This document shows, piece by piece, positions 31,232-40,440 of a DNA stretch of 64,000 bases. The notes beneath the pieces are model-generated. The model had not been told where the DNA came from and did no database searches. It saw only the letters and a program-made list of their open reading frames with translations. Source of the DNA: Symsagittifera roscoffensis (lineage: Eukaryota; Xenacoelomorpha; Acoela; Convolutidae); contig NC_087067.1 in the NCBI RefSeq assembly GCF_963678635.1, positions 45,518,515 through 45,582,514 of the forward strand, written 5' to 3'. A program made the position numbers and the translations under genes. Within the stretch, counting starts at the first letter, position 1. Every line of letters starts with the position of its first letter.

Positions 31232-33036
31232 GCCGACAACTTGGATCCCTACACCGCTCAAATTCACACCCAACCAACCTCAACACTCCAATTACAATAA
31301 TTCCACTTTTTGCCTTCCCACCACCCGATTTCCCAACCAATAATATAACATCAGGCATGAATTCAGACACTAATTCACACATCTCAGTTTTATACTCCAT
31401 CTCACAACTCAATAACCCAGATATTGAAACCCCTGACGAATTTGCAGACTCTGAACCATCTCCATCCAATAATTTTCAAACCAATCCCTCAGTTTTTTCG
31501 AAACCCCCTTTTCAACCAATCCCACCATATAACCCGCTCCCATCCATTTCTACACCCTCCTATGCTTCACAAGTTACCCCAACCTACTCTTCACTTCATT
31601 CAGATCGATCATCCAATTCTCCAGACACCCCCCAAATCTCCCAAGAACTAAACAATTTTATCACCATACAACAACAACCCTTCCACCTTGAAAATCCCAC
31701 TATAAATCAGATTTCATCCACAATAGAATCATCAAACCCACCTACCCCTACACCCTCTTCAGCTTATACCGCATCATTAGCACCATCATCTACATCCACC
31801 GAATCATCGCTTATCACTAATAGAGCTTACCGCACTTTCAAAAGAAAATTCCCAAACCATCCATTTCCAGCAAAACCAGGAACAGCACATGAATATATCA
31901 ATCATCCAAATCACACTAACACGAAAGAATTTTTAGCAATCACCTTACCTTCATTTCCACAATATACTTTGAACACCCCTACAGATACTAACGATACACG
32001 TAGCTTTGTAGATGAACAAGTTTTAATGCCTACACTTCATTGGACATCATATTATCATTTTACTAACCCCCTTTGCCTACCTTTATCTAATACTCACATC
32101 GATATAGAACGAAATCAAGATATGCTATATCGACTAACTACACCACTAACACATAGACAATTTACTTACATTGGATATAAAAAATCACTAAAAACATACA
32201 CTGCACCCCGAGCTAACGAATATACGCTAGAATATTACGATCATAATATCATCCGAACTAACCAAGACCAATTTTTAGATGATGATCGCTTCGCTAACCC
32301 ACAAATCACAGAAAAGTTTTTCATCAAAACACCATATGTTTTCACACTCAACATATTTGATCGCAAATTCGACCACATCATTTCTGAAGCACTAACCGAC
32401 ACACAAGCTTACGAAAGTTTTAAAGAAAGATTTCAATTATTTTCACTAACCTTTCATTTCCTTGCACCACATGAAAGAAATTTGCACTGCTCACATGACA
32501 TTATGTTACGCACTAAACAAACCCACACATATACATATTACCGCTTTATACAAAATCACTTTGACCTACACACTCCATCAAGACAACCACACCATCGTTT
32601 TCAATTTATTAACTCTAAATACACATCACCATTTTTTCTTAACTTCACATATTGCATCAAAGATACTAACCTTCACGGTATTCTTCGCAATTATGATCCC
32701 ATAACCCAAATGTATATTTTTTGTCCCATCACAAAGACCTTCAACGCAGAAGAATCCAGACCCTTCCTTATCCCACATGAATTTGTTCAACCTATAGAAA
32801 TCCCTATATTAGAATTCATCCACAACACTAAATATAACCACAAATTATATAATCTCATCCAAAACACACCTTATGATTTTGCAGTTGGCACTGAAGAACT
32901 AAAAACCATTAAAGCACTTAAATTGCTTTGGCCACTGCTTCAAACTAAAAACATCATTCGCATATTAGCAAAGTTACTAACAAATTCCGACATAATCCAC
33001 GACATCTTCCCCCACGGTTTTTTCCCCGACGACTAA
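31228..33036 (+). CDS. Unrecognised 602-aa accessory protein
   Basis: Starts inside the previous stop (ATGA, 31228-31231). Residues 1-205 are Pro/Ser/Thr/Asn-rich and probably disordered. Residues about 205-600 look globular, with alternating aromatic and charged segments, many His/Tyr/Phe residues and a charged helical C-terminus. No catalytic motif or membrane span is obvious and I recognise no family. It is the last and longest ORF of the 3' half, uninterrupted despite its length, which argues that it is functional. A consensus 5' splice donor follows 3 bases after its stop. Confidence 0.55.
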   Translation: MSRQLGSLHRSNSHPTNLNTPITIIPLFAFPPPDFPTNNITSGMNSDTNSHISVLYSISQLNNPDIETPDEFADSEPSPSNNFQTNPSVFSKPPFQPIPPYNPLPSISTPSYASQVTPTYSSLHSDRSSNSPDTPQISQELNNFITIQQQPFHLENPTINQISSTIESSNPPTPTPSSAYTASLAPSSTSTESSLITNRAYRTFKRKFPNHPFPAKPGTAHEYINHPNHTNTKEFLAITLPSFPQYTLNTPTDTNDTRSFVDEQVLMPTLHWTSYYHFTNPLCLPLSNTHIDIERNQDMLYRLTTPLTHRQFTYIGYKKSLKTYTAPRANEYTLEYYDHNIIRTNQDQFLDDDRFANPQITEKFFIKTPYVFTLNIFDRKFDHIISEALTDTQAYESFKERFQLFSLTFHFLAPHERNLHCSHDIMLRTKQTHTYTYYRFIQNHFDLHTPSRQPHHRFQFINSKYTSPFFLNFTYCIKDTNLHGILRNYDPITQMYIFCPITKTFNAEESRPFLIPHEFVQPIEIPILEFIHNTKYNHKLYNLIQNTPYDFAVGTEELKTIKALKLLWPLLQTKNIIRILAKLLTNSDIIHDIFPHGFFPDD

Positions 33037-33039
33037 CAG

Positions 33040-33113
33040 GTAAGTATAATTTATAAATATACTAATAAATTTAAAAAAAAACACTAACCATTCTTTATCC
33101 ATGTTTTATTTAG
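33040..33113 (+). other. Candidate 74-nt intron after the 602-aa ORF
   Basis: ACAG|GTAAGT at 33036-33045 is a perfect metazoan 5' splice site. CACTAAC at 33082-33088 is a perfect branch-site consensus, and TTTTATTTAG ends at 33113. The length suits a small invertebrate intron. It would lie in the 3' UTR of the ORF just before, or the donor may be used with other acceptors in the element. Confidence 0.45.
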
Positions 33114-34095
33114 ATTTTTAGTCTTCATCTCACGATCATCTGCAAAATACACAAAAGAAAAATAAAAAATAGAAAACTTCTTCAAATTGTTCAAAACTCT
33201 AATAATCTTTTGCACCAGCTAAATTAAATAAAATTCATACAAATGTAATAAATTAATTTATAAATTATTTCCCTAAAAGCAGTAATTCTAATAATGATGA
33301 AAATTTGTAACTTAATTTTTCCCCAAAACAAGCAATAAAATTGAAATTCTATGTAGTAAATTAATAAAACGCAAATGCAGTTCTAACCTTTTGATATTTT
33401 CATTCACTCGCACAAGAATTCTATCCAAACTCGCACAGCTCGCCCACGAAGAATTGTTTAAATACTGAATTTCAGTTTCAAGCTTTCACACTCAACAACT
33501 CTAACACACGATAACAAATTTCGAACTTTCCTTTAACCCGGTTGGAAAGGAATTATATACTAAACAAAACTAACCAACGCAGCTTACTAAACAACACAAC
33601 ACATAGAATAACAGCATGACTAAGAAAAGGAAACCAACGGTATCCAAACCGGATTAACCCAGTTTAAAACTGGATAATTTATTTTTTGAAGACTATTATA
33701 AAGTCAAAGAAAGAAATAATAAAACACAAAAAAGTCGAAAGACAAACCCATACCAAAAACAATTTGATTTTTGAAAAAAGGACACAACCAACGAAACATA
33801 AGAAAAACCACAATAAACCCAACATAAAACGTTATCACATAACAGGACCTCTCACAGAAACCGCACGAAATCATACTCCCACTCCTGGCCTAACCCACCA
33901 GAGAGGACGTCCTAAGCATGCTCTATAGCCGGCCTAACCCACCGCGCTACATCCGCGCTTTGTGACCACACTCCTATTTTTAATAAGAGGGACTCAAGGG
34001 TGAGTAACTCTTCAAAATAACTGAACTAAAACAGAAAACTTTTGTGAAAACAACTAACCAAAATCATAACTAAAAACACTAAACTAATAAAAATT
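33114..34095 (+). other. 3' non-coding region of the LTR element
   Basis: A-rich sequence without a convincing ORF (the 80-codon frame at 33686 opens at TTG and is Lys-rich low complexity). Near 33880-33960 'gcctaacccacc' is repeated twice, with some resemblance to a tRNA-derived sequence on the minus strand, too weak to call. Confidence 0.4.
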
Positions 34096-34571
34096 TTATA
34101 AAATGTAAATTATACCTTGCAGTATATAGATCAGCATACAACACCAAAGACGAACATCCAAAGACAAAATGACCCCACTACAATCGAAAAAGAATGGCCA
34201 ACCACAATCAATATGCCGCCCACAATCACAACTCAAAGGATTTAGAGTACGACTTGACTTCGCAGAAAAGGACTTCATTGAACTAGACCAATGACCACCT
34301 CGATGTTCAAGTATACGTACAGATCCGAGTAACCAGGCATCCCCTCCACGCACAATCTCCACGCCATTCCCAGACAAGGTCAAACACAAAGAAGTTCTCT
34401 ACATGAAACGAAAAAACCTGTCATAGCCAACCAATCTGAAATCAGATTTGAGTTTGTTGCGAAAACCCAGTCATTGTCATAAGAAGACACAACGATTGAA
34501 TCTGGAACTTCTCTAACAAGAGAACCAAGACGAAATATGATGTTCGCCAAATACCAACGTTCATCATCCAT
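34096..34571 (-). other. Antisense coding-like block inside the LTR element
   Basis: Two overlapping minus-strand frames look protein-like: 34571-34380 (ATG, 63 codons, with WYLANIIFRLG and NSNLISDWLAM) and 34389-34096 (97 codons, opening with LTLSGNGVEIV and GDAWLLGSV). Base composition here is less A-rich than in the element's sense ORFs, as expected for transduced sequence. It may be a captured host fragment or an antisense gene; no family recognised and the two frames are not in phase. Confidence 0.3.
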
Positions 34572-34623
34572 CTTTTGAATTGCAGAAAGACTATTCTAAA
34601 AAACTCTGTAAAACCCGGATGGG

Positions 34624-35033
34624 TGGAACCTGATCTAAACTACATTTTATGATTGGATAAATTAGATATTTTACCACTGTAAAGTATTTAATATTAACCA
34701 ATCATGATCCATCTAACTAACAACCCACTTATTTGTAAGTGCTGGAATTACTTGTAATTTCAGCACCAGAGAGATTTGAATTTAACTAAGAAATTAGTTG
34801 ACTCTCCAAGAAGACTTCAGCAACCGCAAGAAACCAGTATACCCTAGATCTATTGAGCCTAGCAGAGACTAGTTAAACACCCTGAGACTAGATAGTATAA
34901 GAGTAAGATTAGGATCGGTATTAGACTAAGAAGTTGCACGAATCTATCCGGCCGAAAATAAGATAGCGTGACGAGCAGACGGTGTACCCTATCCGAAATT
35001 ACTCTATGAGTTAACCACCTCGGTTATAACTCA
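34624..35033 (+). repeat. 3' LTR
   Basis: Identical to the 5' LTR except for about three substitutions. The preceding bases (CCCGGATGGG) give only a weak, interrupted purine tract, so the plus-strand primer site is not convincing by eye. Followed by the target duplication GCAC (35034-35037). Confidence 0.93.
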
Positions 35034-35037
35034 GCAC

Positions 35038-35832
35038 TAATATCATGAAAAAAAAATGTTATGAAAAACGATGAAAACTTAATTTAGAATTTGAGATTTT
35101 TTGTGACAATCATCACCCCACACGCCATATAAAGTACAAAGGTATAGATTGCGCTCCTAGTAACAAATCAACTATGGCAAATAAGCTTCCTTCAACCAAT
35201 TTGGAATATAAGTTTTCATTTTTAATTCTATATGTAATCCCCCGCCCCGCAAGCTGTGTTAAGTGCTTGAGAATTGCTTTTTATGTCTGATTTCAATCTT
35301 TAAAAAGCAAATCATTTGCCACGGTTCTGTTTGGAACGTTTTATTTGTCGCTCATATTTTGGTAGAGAAAACGATATTGCGCGTTTTTTATCTCAAACTC
35401 ACAAAAATGGCCAAATCTTTTTGACCCAATTGACTTTGACCAAATCTTAAACACCCATAACTTTTTAAACAACGGTCGCAGTTGAAACGCTACTTCCATT
35501 TGAGCTCGCGCGAATAAATTTTTGTAGAGATTGAACTATGAATATACGTGGGATTAAGCGTGAGTGCAAGTTCGCTAAGTTTGCTTGGCGGCTACGTAAG
35601 CTGCGAGTATAAGCTTTCGAAGACTTTTTCTCTGATGCTGAAAGCATAACAAAAATTTTTTAAATCAAAATTTTTCCGAATTGAAATCAAGCACGCTGAT
35701 TGGCCATATCACAGTTTTCCATATTTATCAAATTTCGAATTTTATAGTTCTTCAAACGTATAGTTTTCCTCTACAGGTTTTATATTATAAAGTCTGTTAA
35801 ATTTTGTAAAACTTACAAGAGAAAATTTAAAG
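35038..35832. other. Intergenic stretch, nothing recognised
   Basis: Host-side flank of the LTR insertion and spacer before the PLE cluster. Open frames are short and without recognisable content. Confidence 0.45.
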
Positions 35833-35880
35833 ATCAGTCTGAAGGTTCAGGGTTTTACCCTGATACACGGGCTTTCTGGT
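35833..35880. repeat. Hairpin module, CAGGGT variant
   Basis: CAGTCTGAAGGTT followed by CAGGGT-ttt-ACCCTG and GATACACGGGCTTTCTGG. The stem has changed at both arms (C to T and G to A) relative to 8728 and 14220, a compensatory pair that keeps the hairpin. Same orientation as the other copies, here without a visible MULE fragment. Confidence 0.55.
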
Positions 35881-37830
35881 TTGGTGTAGAAAATGCAATT
35901 TTGGTTCAACCCATAAAAATATATCCTACTCGGATTGAAGACAGATTTAAAATATTTGAATTTCACACTTAGATGACACGTTTGCTCTAATAGAATTGGT
36001 AAAAATTGTATTCCGTTTACTATCCCTTTATCAAAGTTTTTTCCATATGGACGTACTGCGGAAAACACGGTGAACAGTTATTTCTATCGCACTGTTTTTG
36101 CACTGATGGGGGCGCAACTTCTAAAACTTAGTATGCTTCCTGCATCTGTTGGTTTCTGACACCATTCCTATTTAAGTCAATATCAATTTGTAAATCCAAT
36201 TTGTCATCCTTCACTGTCCTCGCTATATCGTCAACGGAGGAAAAAGTTTAGCAACTAACTCACTTGTTTTTCTTTCTTATCGCTATGCAATTTTGACAGT
36301 ACCAGACTGTTTCACCTATGTTCTCGTACTAATCATCTAATATATACGTGATACAAGTTAAAACAAATTTCACATTCGACAGCTTCTGATTTATACGTGA
36401 CCTTCTTATAGCACTCGGGACATATTCCATTGAGATCCTTCAAGAGCTTAAGCAATTCATGAATATCGCTCCTAGTCCAGTTTTGTACGGCTTCAGCCAT
36501 AGCTTTGCCAAAATTTTGGCACAAGGTGACCCCATTGCTAAATCGTTTTTCTGAACGTACCATAAATCATTGCAGTTGAATTGGAATTGACTAACTGGTG
36601 TTCTCAACAGTCTTTTCATGGTTTTCCTATTAACCATTGGTGGTTAATCTTGCTTATGCAGCTTTCTGAAACCTATGTCTATTGCTTCTTAGGTTGATAC
36701 ATCAGTATGCAAACTCTCCACATCTAAAGATATTACTTTTTCAGCTCCAGATTAATGCTCACAAAATTTTCTCTCGCTTTTTTTTCTCGCGAAAAGTCTT
36801 CTATTTTATCTGAACAAAAATCGAATGAGTTTTACAAGAATTAATGTTCTCGATGTAATTCCACATATTTTGGCCGAACAGTTCGACCGCTAGAATTATT
36901 AAACACCGGAAACAGGACTCACCTGTAGGACAGTGTGGAACTAATAGCACCAGCGCTGTAATGTAATGGGATGTTATAGACCAAGCTAACAACAACGTCA
37001 AGCTACTGACATTAGAAACACTACCCATCTGGAAAGAGGAACCGAGAATAACACGCGCGATGAAATCAAGAGCAGCAAACTGGCCCTTAAGCTATAGTTC
37101 TGAAGAGGAGTTTTCGGCTGACACAAAAACAAATAAATTTCGAAATAAAAAAAAATGACTTGTCTCGAAAAAGGAAAATGACACAAATCGAAAAATAAAA
37201 TTTAAATTTAATTCAATGAAAAAATAACTTTAGTAAAATATCTGACAGGTAAGTCTGATGATATAATCATGATGTAACTTTGGCGCGAAATTTAATATTG
37301 CATACTTATGATTGGCTTAATTTTTATGATTTTGTATAGCCCTAGTCTTAAGATGTTTTTATGATCAATGATCATTCTATAAAACTATACTACTTTTAAT
37401 TTTGATAATGCATAAATGTGCATGAACATTGGTATATTCAATTTTCAATTCCCTCTCTCTCACCTCTGTGGCTCGTTCCGACGTTTGCACCCTCAATTTT
37501 CTCAAAAAGTTCAGCAAGAACTTTATAGGAGCTCTCAGGCAATGCGAGAAGTGGTCTCAAGGAGGTGTTTTTTTTCTGCACTTCTGCCAACCCATAAAAC
37601 ATGGCGGGCTGCCCCCAGTTTACCTCATTTTTGTCAAAAGTTCCTGCCCTTCAATTCCTTTTTGATGTCTTTTTCTATCTTCATAACAATGAAATTTTTT
37701 ATTCCTTTCTTTTCTCTGAACTGGTTTGAGTTAAATAAATCCAATAGCTTGTTCTCAAAAGAATCCTACCTCATGATAAAAAACCAACCCATTGGTTGGC
37801 TTGAAAAAACAATTTGTTCATGATGCAAAA
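35850..37830 (-). pseudogene. Penelope-like element fragment A (RT with PHD)
   Basis: Minus-strand order 37.8 to 35.85 kb follows the intact family. The segment before RT motif A (MKIEKDI-like block) is at 37.7. RT motif B (DLAMGSPCAKILAKLW) is at about 36.55. A PHD-type CPEC...CEIC...YH start lies at about 36422-36348. A YVDD remnant with a small deletion is at about 36.23. The region after RT (TDTG, HRVFRS-like, FDKG) runs down to 35.87. Frameshifts and stops throughout; the GIY-YIG end is missing. It shows that the PHD insertion belongs to the family and not to one copy. Confidence 0.7.
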
Positions 37831-38149
37831 ACCAACCCGTGAATCATTCCGTTACTCTAAAGAATTTTCGGATATCGATATGGTGCGACAACCTAAGTGG
37901 AACCAATTATAGTGGCTTTTTTTATGGCTTTTCGTTGTTGTCTGCTAGCTCACAGTGTTTTATCTGTGGGGCATCAATAGTGGTGCGAAACCCCGCTTGT
38001 TTTCAATTTGTTGATTCAGCCACAATTTTCCGAGAGTATTCACATTTTTTTGTCACAATTTCGTTTTGTTGCTAATTTTATGCTAACAAGTGAGTTATTT
38101 CAATATTTTTGTTTTAGGCAAAACTTTTTTGATTCTGAACTATAGCCTT

Positions 38150-38880
38150 AGTGTCAGCTCCCTGCTTCTAAACTCGTCGCGCATGTTAATTGCCGGTCTC
38201 TCTTTCGTGCTGCAGCTCTAATTTAAGTAACTTAATGCTGCTGGTGGGCTGATTGATTATCTTCCAAAAAACTTCGATCTACCACTATCACTACCACACT
38301 GCCGTAAATGCTGTCAAACTGGTGTATCCTCTTTCCGGTTTTTTTCCAATGCTTGTGCTGAGATGTCGGAGAGTCAGGCCAACATAGAAGGATTTGCACC
38401 CACATAAAATTGAAATTTGTACACCACTTTTGATTTCAGCTCATTGGAAAACGAGGATTTTACAGAAGACAAACACGTTTAAATTTTCCGCTTCGTGATT
38501 ATTGTCTGTGCATTTGTGATATAGCGCATTTTTTTGCTAATGTCTGACTGTGAATCCCCCGATATTGACCCATAAAAATGGGTGGTGAATCGCGGCTAAA
38601 ATTACAGGGCTTCTTCTCAACCATCTTGTTTTTGTTTTTGCCCTACCCAACGATCCTTTCAAAGGCTTGCGATGCAACCCGCGACAATCAACTTTCCGGG
38701 TATTGGTTATCCAACCACTGTTTAAGTTTAGTTTCTATCACTTTATCAAAACTTTTCCCTGTGGACGTACTGCGGAAAACCCGGTGAACAGTTCGTTTGA
38801 TCGCACTTCCCTTGTACTGAGGGGAGCAATGTCTAAACTTTAGTGTAGTACCTGTCAATAACAAAAATAAATCCAAATAT
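38150..38880 (-). pseudogene. Penelope-like element fragment B (RT end and GIY-YIG)
   Basis: Minus-strand frame 38876-38688 reads HRVFRSTSTGKSFDKV and WLDNQYPES, matching the post-RT region of the copy at 47814-50438. Further down, to 38150, the GIY-YIG C-terminus (ending in a SRELTLKL-like sequence) can be followed through broken frames. Confidence 0.65.
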
Positions 38881-38929
38881 ACAAATTTCCCAGTAGCGTT
38901 TGTAAATAATAGTTTGAAAATTCAGAAAT

Positions 38930-39660
38930 GCCAATTTTCCAGATGTGTTTGATGTCTCTATTGTGAAATCTAAATTGTCTTTGAGTGGAAGCAGGTTACG
39001 AAGTTTAACTAAAGTTCAAGTGGTTTTCACCACAAGAAAACTAGATTTTTGTTTACCACCGCTGGTGTCAGCATTTACTAATGACCTCAAGTCAAGAGTG
39101 GTTTATAAACTGTCATGAAGTGGATGCTATTCGACGTTTGACCACTAGAATTGAGGCACATAAGAAAGCAGACTCACCGGTAGGCCTCCACCTCAGGTAA
39201 TGCAGACTTGAGGGTAATAGCGCAGGTGTTAGTTGAGAAATTATAGATAGGTCGAACAACCAAACAAAACTGTTAACACTAGAGGCAAAACATATCAGGA
39301 AAGAGAAACAGGCTTGAACACGCGCGATGAGTTTAGAAGAGGGGAGTTGACACTGAAAGCTTAGCTAGAAAACATTTTTGGTTTTTTATTTTAAATTTGT
39401 ATCAAAATTATGACTCAGAATTTTTCAGACAAAAAAAAATCATTATTTTAAATTTAGAGCTTAAAAGTATTTTAAAGTAATTACTAATTTCAGAGTTCAA
39501 TGTGATTGGATAATTTTGTATCATGATTGTTTAGGACCGAAGTTTGTGTGAACTATTATAAGAAACACTTGTAAATTGATGTTTTATCGGCATTTAGATT
39601 AGTTTATTGTAAAAATCCTGACAATGCACATAGTTGTGTAAAGGTTTGAATTTTACTTTT
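38930..39660 (+). pseudogene. Penelope-like element fragment C (GIY-YIG end and pLTR)
   Basis: Plus-strand remnants of FTTRKLDFCLP, LKSRVVYKL and NTRDEF...GELTLK mark the GIY-YIG nuclease and the protein end near 39363. The downstream sequence keeps the PLE 3' untranslated part, including a decayed hammerhead motif at 39610-39655. Several stops; the endonuclease Tyr-Gly segment is deleted. Confidence 0.65.
39610..39655 (+). ncRNA. Decayed hammerhead-ribozyme motif
   Basis: CTGACAA, TGCACA-tagt-TGTGT and TAAA stand where intact copies have CTGANGA, a GCACA/TGTGC stem and GAAA. Core bases are mutated, so it should not cleave. Confidence 0.4.
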
Positions 39661-40090
39661 TATCAAAAACTTCTTGTAAATTTGGATGCAGTAATTTTGC
39701 TGCCCATAGCAGCTCTTCACAATCATCCTTCTCTACTCTCAATGTGTCATCAACGTAACGTAGAAAAAACTTAGCTTGCTGCACGGACTTAATTTTCTCC
39801 CTTATCGCGATGCTTTTTCCACAGTACCAGACGTTTTCATAGATAATTAGACGCTCATCATCTGATATAACACCGCCATTTACGTAAAATCTGTTCAAAC
39901 TGCATAATCAATCCACACTTTCTCACCGTTAGTTAACGTTCTTTTTGCACTCGGGACATATTTCATTGAGATCCTTTAAGGGCTTAAGCAATTCCGTAAT
40001 ATCCCTCCTAGTCCAGTTTTGTACGGCTTCAGCCATCGTTTTACCAAAATCTTGGCAAGAGATGACCCCATTGCTCTCAACCTAGTCCAT
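39653..40090 (-). pseudogene. Penelope-like element fragment D (PHD and YVDD)
   Basis: The minus-strand frame 39898-39653 reads VWYC near its start and FLRYVDD at the RT motif C, then LLHPNLQ. Upstream, to 40090, the motif-B-to-PHD linker (NWTRRDITELLK) and a CPEC start are present. Again the PHD elements lie between motifs B and C. Confidence 0.6.
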
Positions 40091-40440
40091 GATATAGTCC
40101 ATGTATAACATGGCTCAAATTCAAAAAACTGACATGTCAGAATTGGAAAATTTTACCAAATATAAATTTTATAACAACCAAAGATCAAAAAACTTTGAAA
40201 AAATCTCAGAAATTTAGAGGAAAATGTTATTAATGGTTACGTAATTTCTTATGTAATTACAGTTGTTCAAATTTGTTGGTCAGAAAAAATTTAAGAGCTT
40301 TTTTGACATGATTCTTATTTATTCAGATCTTTGATCGTTTTGTAAACATTGTAAAAAAAATTTTAATCCTGAGGATGCACAAAATGTGCGAAAACGTTTA
40401 AATTTACATTTTAAAAAAATTTTTGACAGTTTTTGTTGAA
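40085..40440 (+). repeat. 5' pLTR of PLE copy E
   Basis: Shares with 43545-43890 the opening GTCCATGT.TAACATGGCT, ATTCAAAAAACTGACAT, a GATTACGTAAT-type block and the hammerhead region. About 350 bases, direct orientation, as expected of Penelope pLTRs. Confidence 0.7.
40360..40415 (+). ncRNA. Hammerhead-ribozyme motif in pLTR
   Basis: CTGAGGA (40369-40375) fits the CUGANGA core, followed by stem II GCACA-aaa-TGTGC and GAAA (40390-40393), then the palindromic ACGT for a very short helix III. Type-I minimal hammerheads are known from Penelope-like elements; all core bases are present here. Confidence 0.7.

Larger units (their letters stand above)
16138..35033 (+). mobile_element. 18.9-kb Ty3/gypsy-type LTR retrotransposon with env-like and accessory frames
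   Basis: Two 410-bp LTRs (TG...CA), a 4-bp target duplication, a primer-binding site, gag with a CCHC knuckle, and pol in the order protease, RT, RNase H, integrase define a Ty3/gypsy element on the plus strand. The interior is about 18.1 kb, several times the usual 4-8 kb. About 1.25 kb of structured leader and three small overlapping ORFs come before gag. About 8 kb after integrase holds membrane, proline/serine-rich and env-like frames plus an antisense coding-like block. The LTRs differ at about three sites, so the insertion is young. An in-frame stop in the gag frame and frame breaks in the env-like region leave it unclear whether this copy is active. Confidence 0.92.

Noticed and set aside
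33870-33965. tRNA-derived SINE on the minus strand
   Set aside because: A weak A-box-like stretch is present, but no B box and no defined ends or tail.
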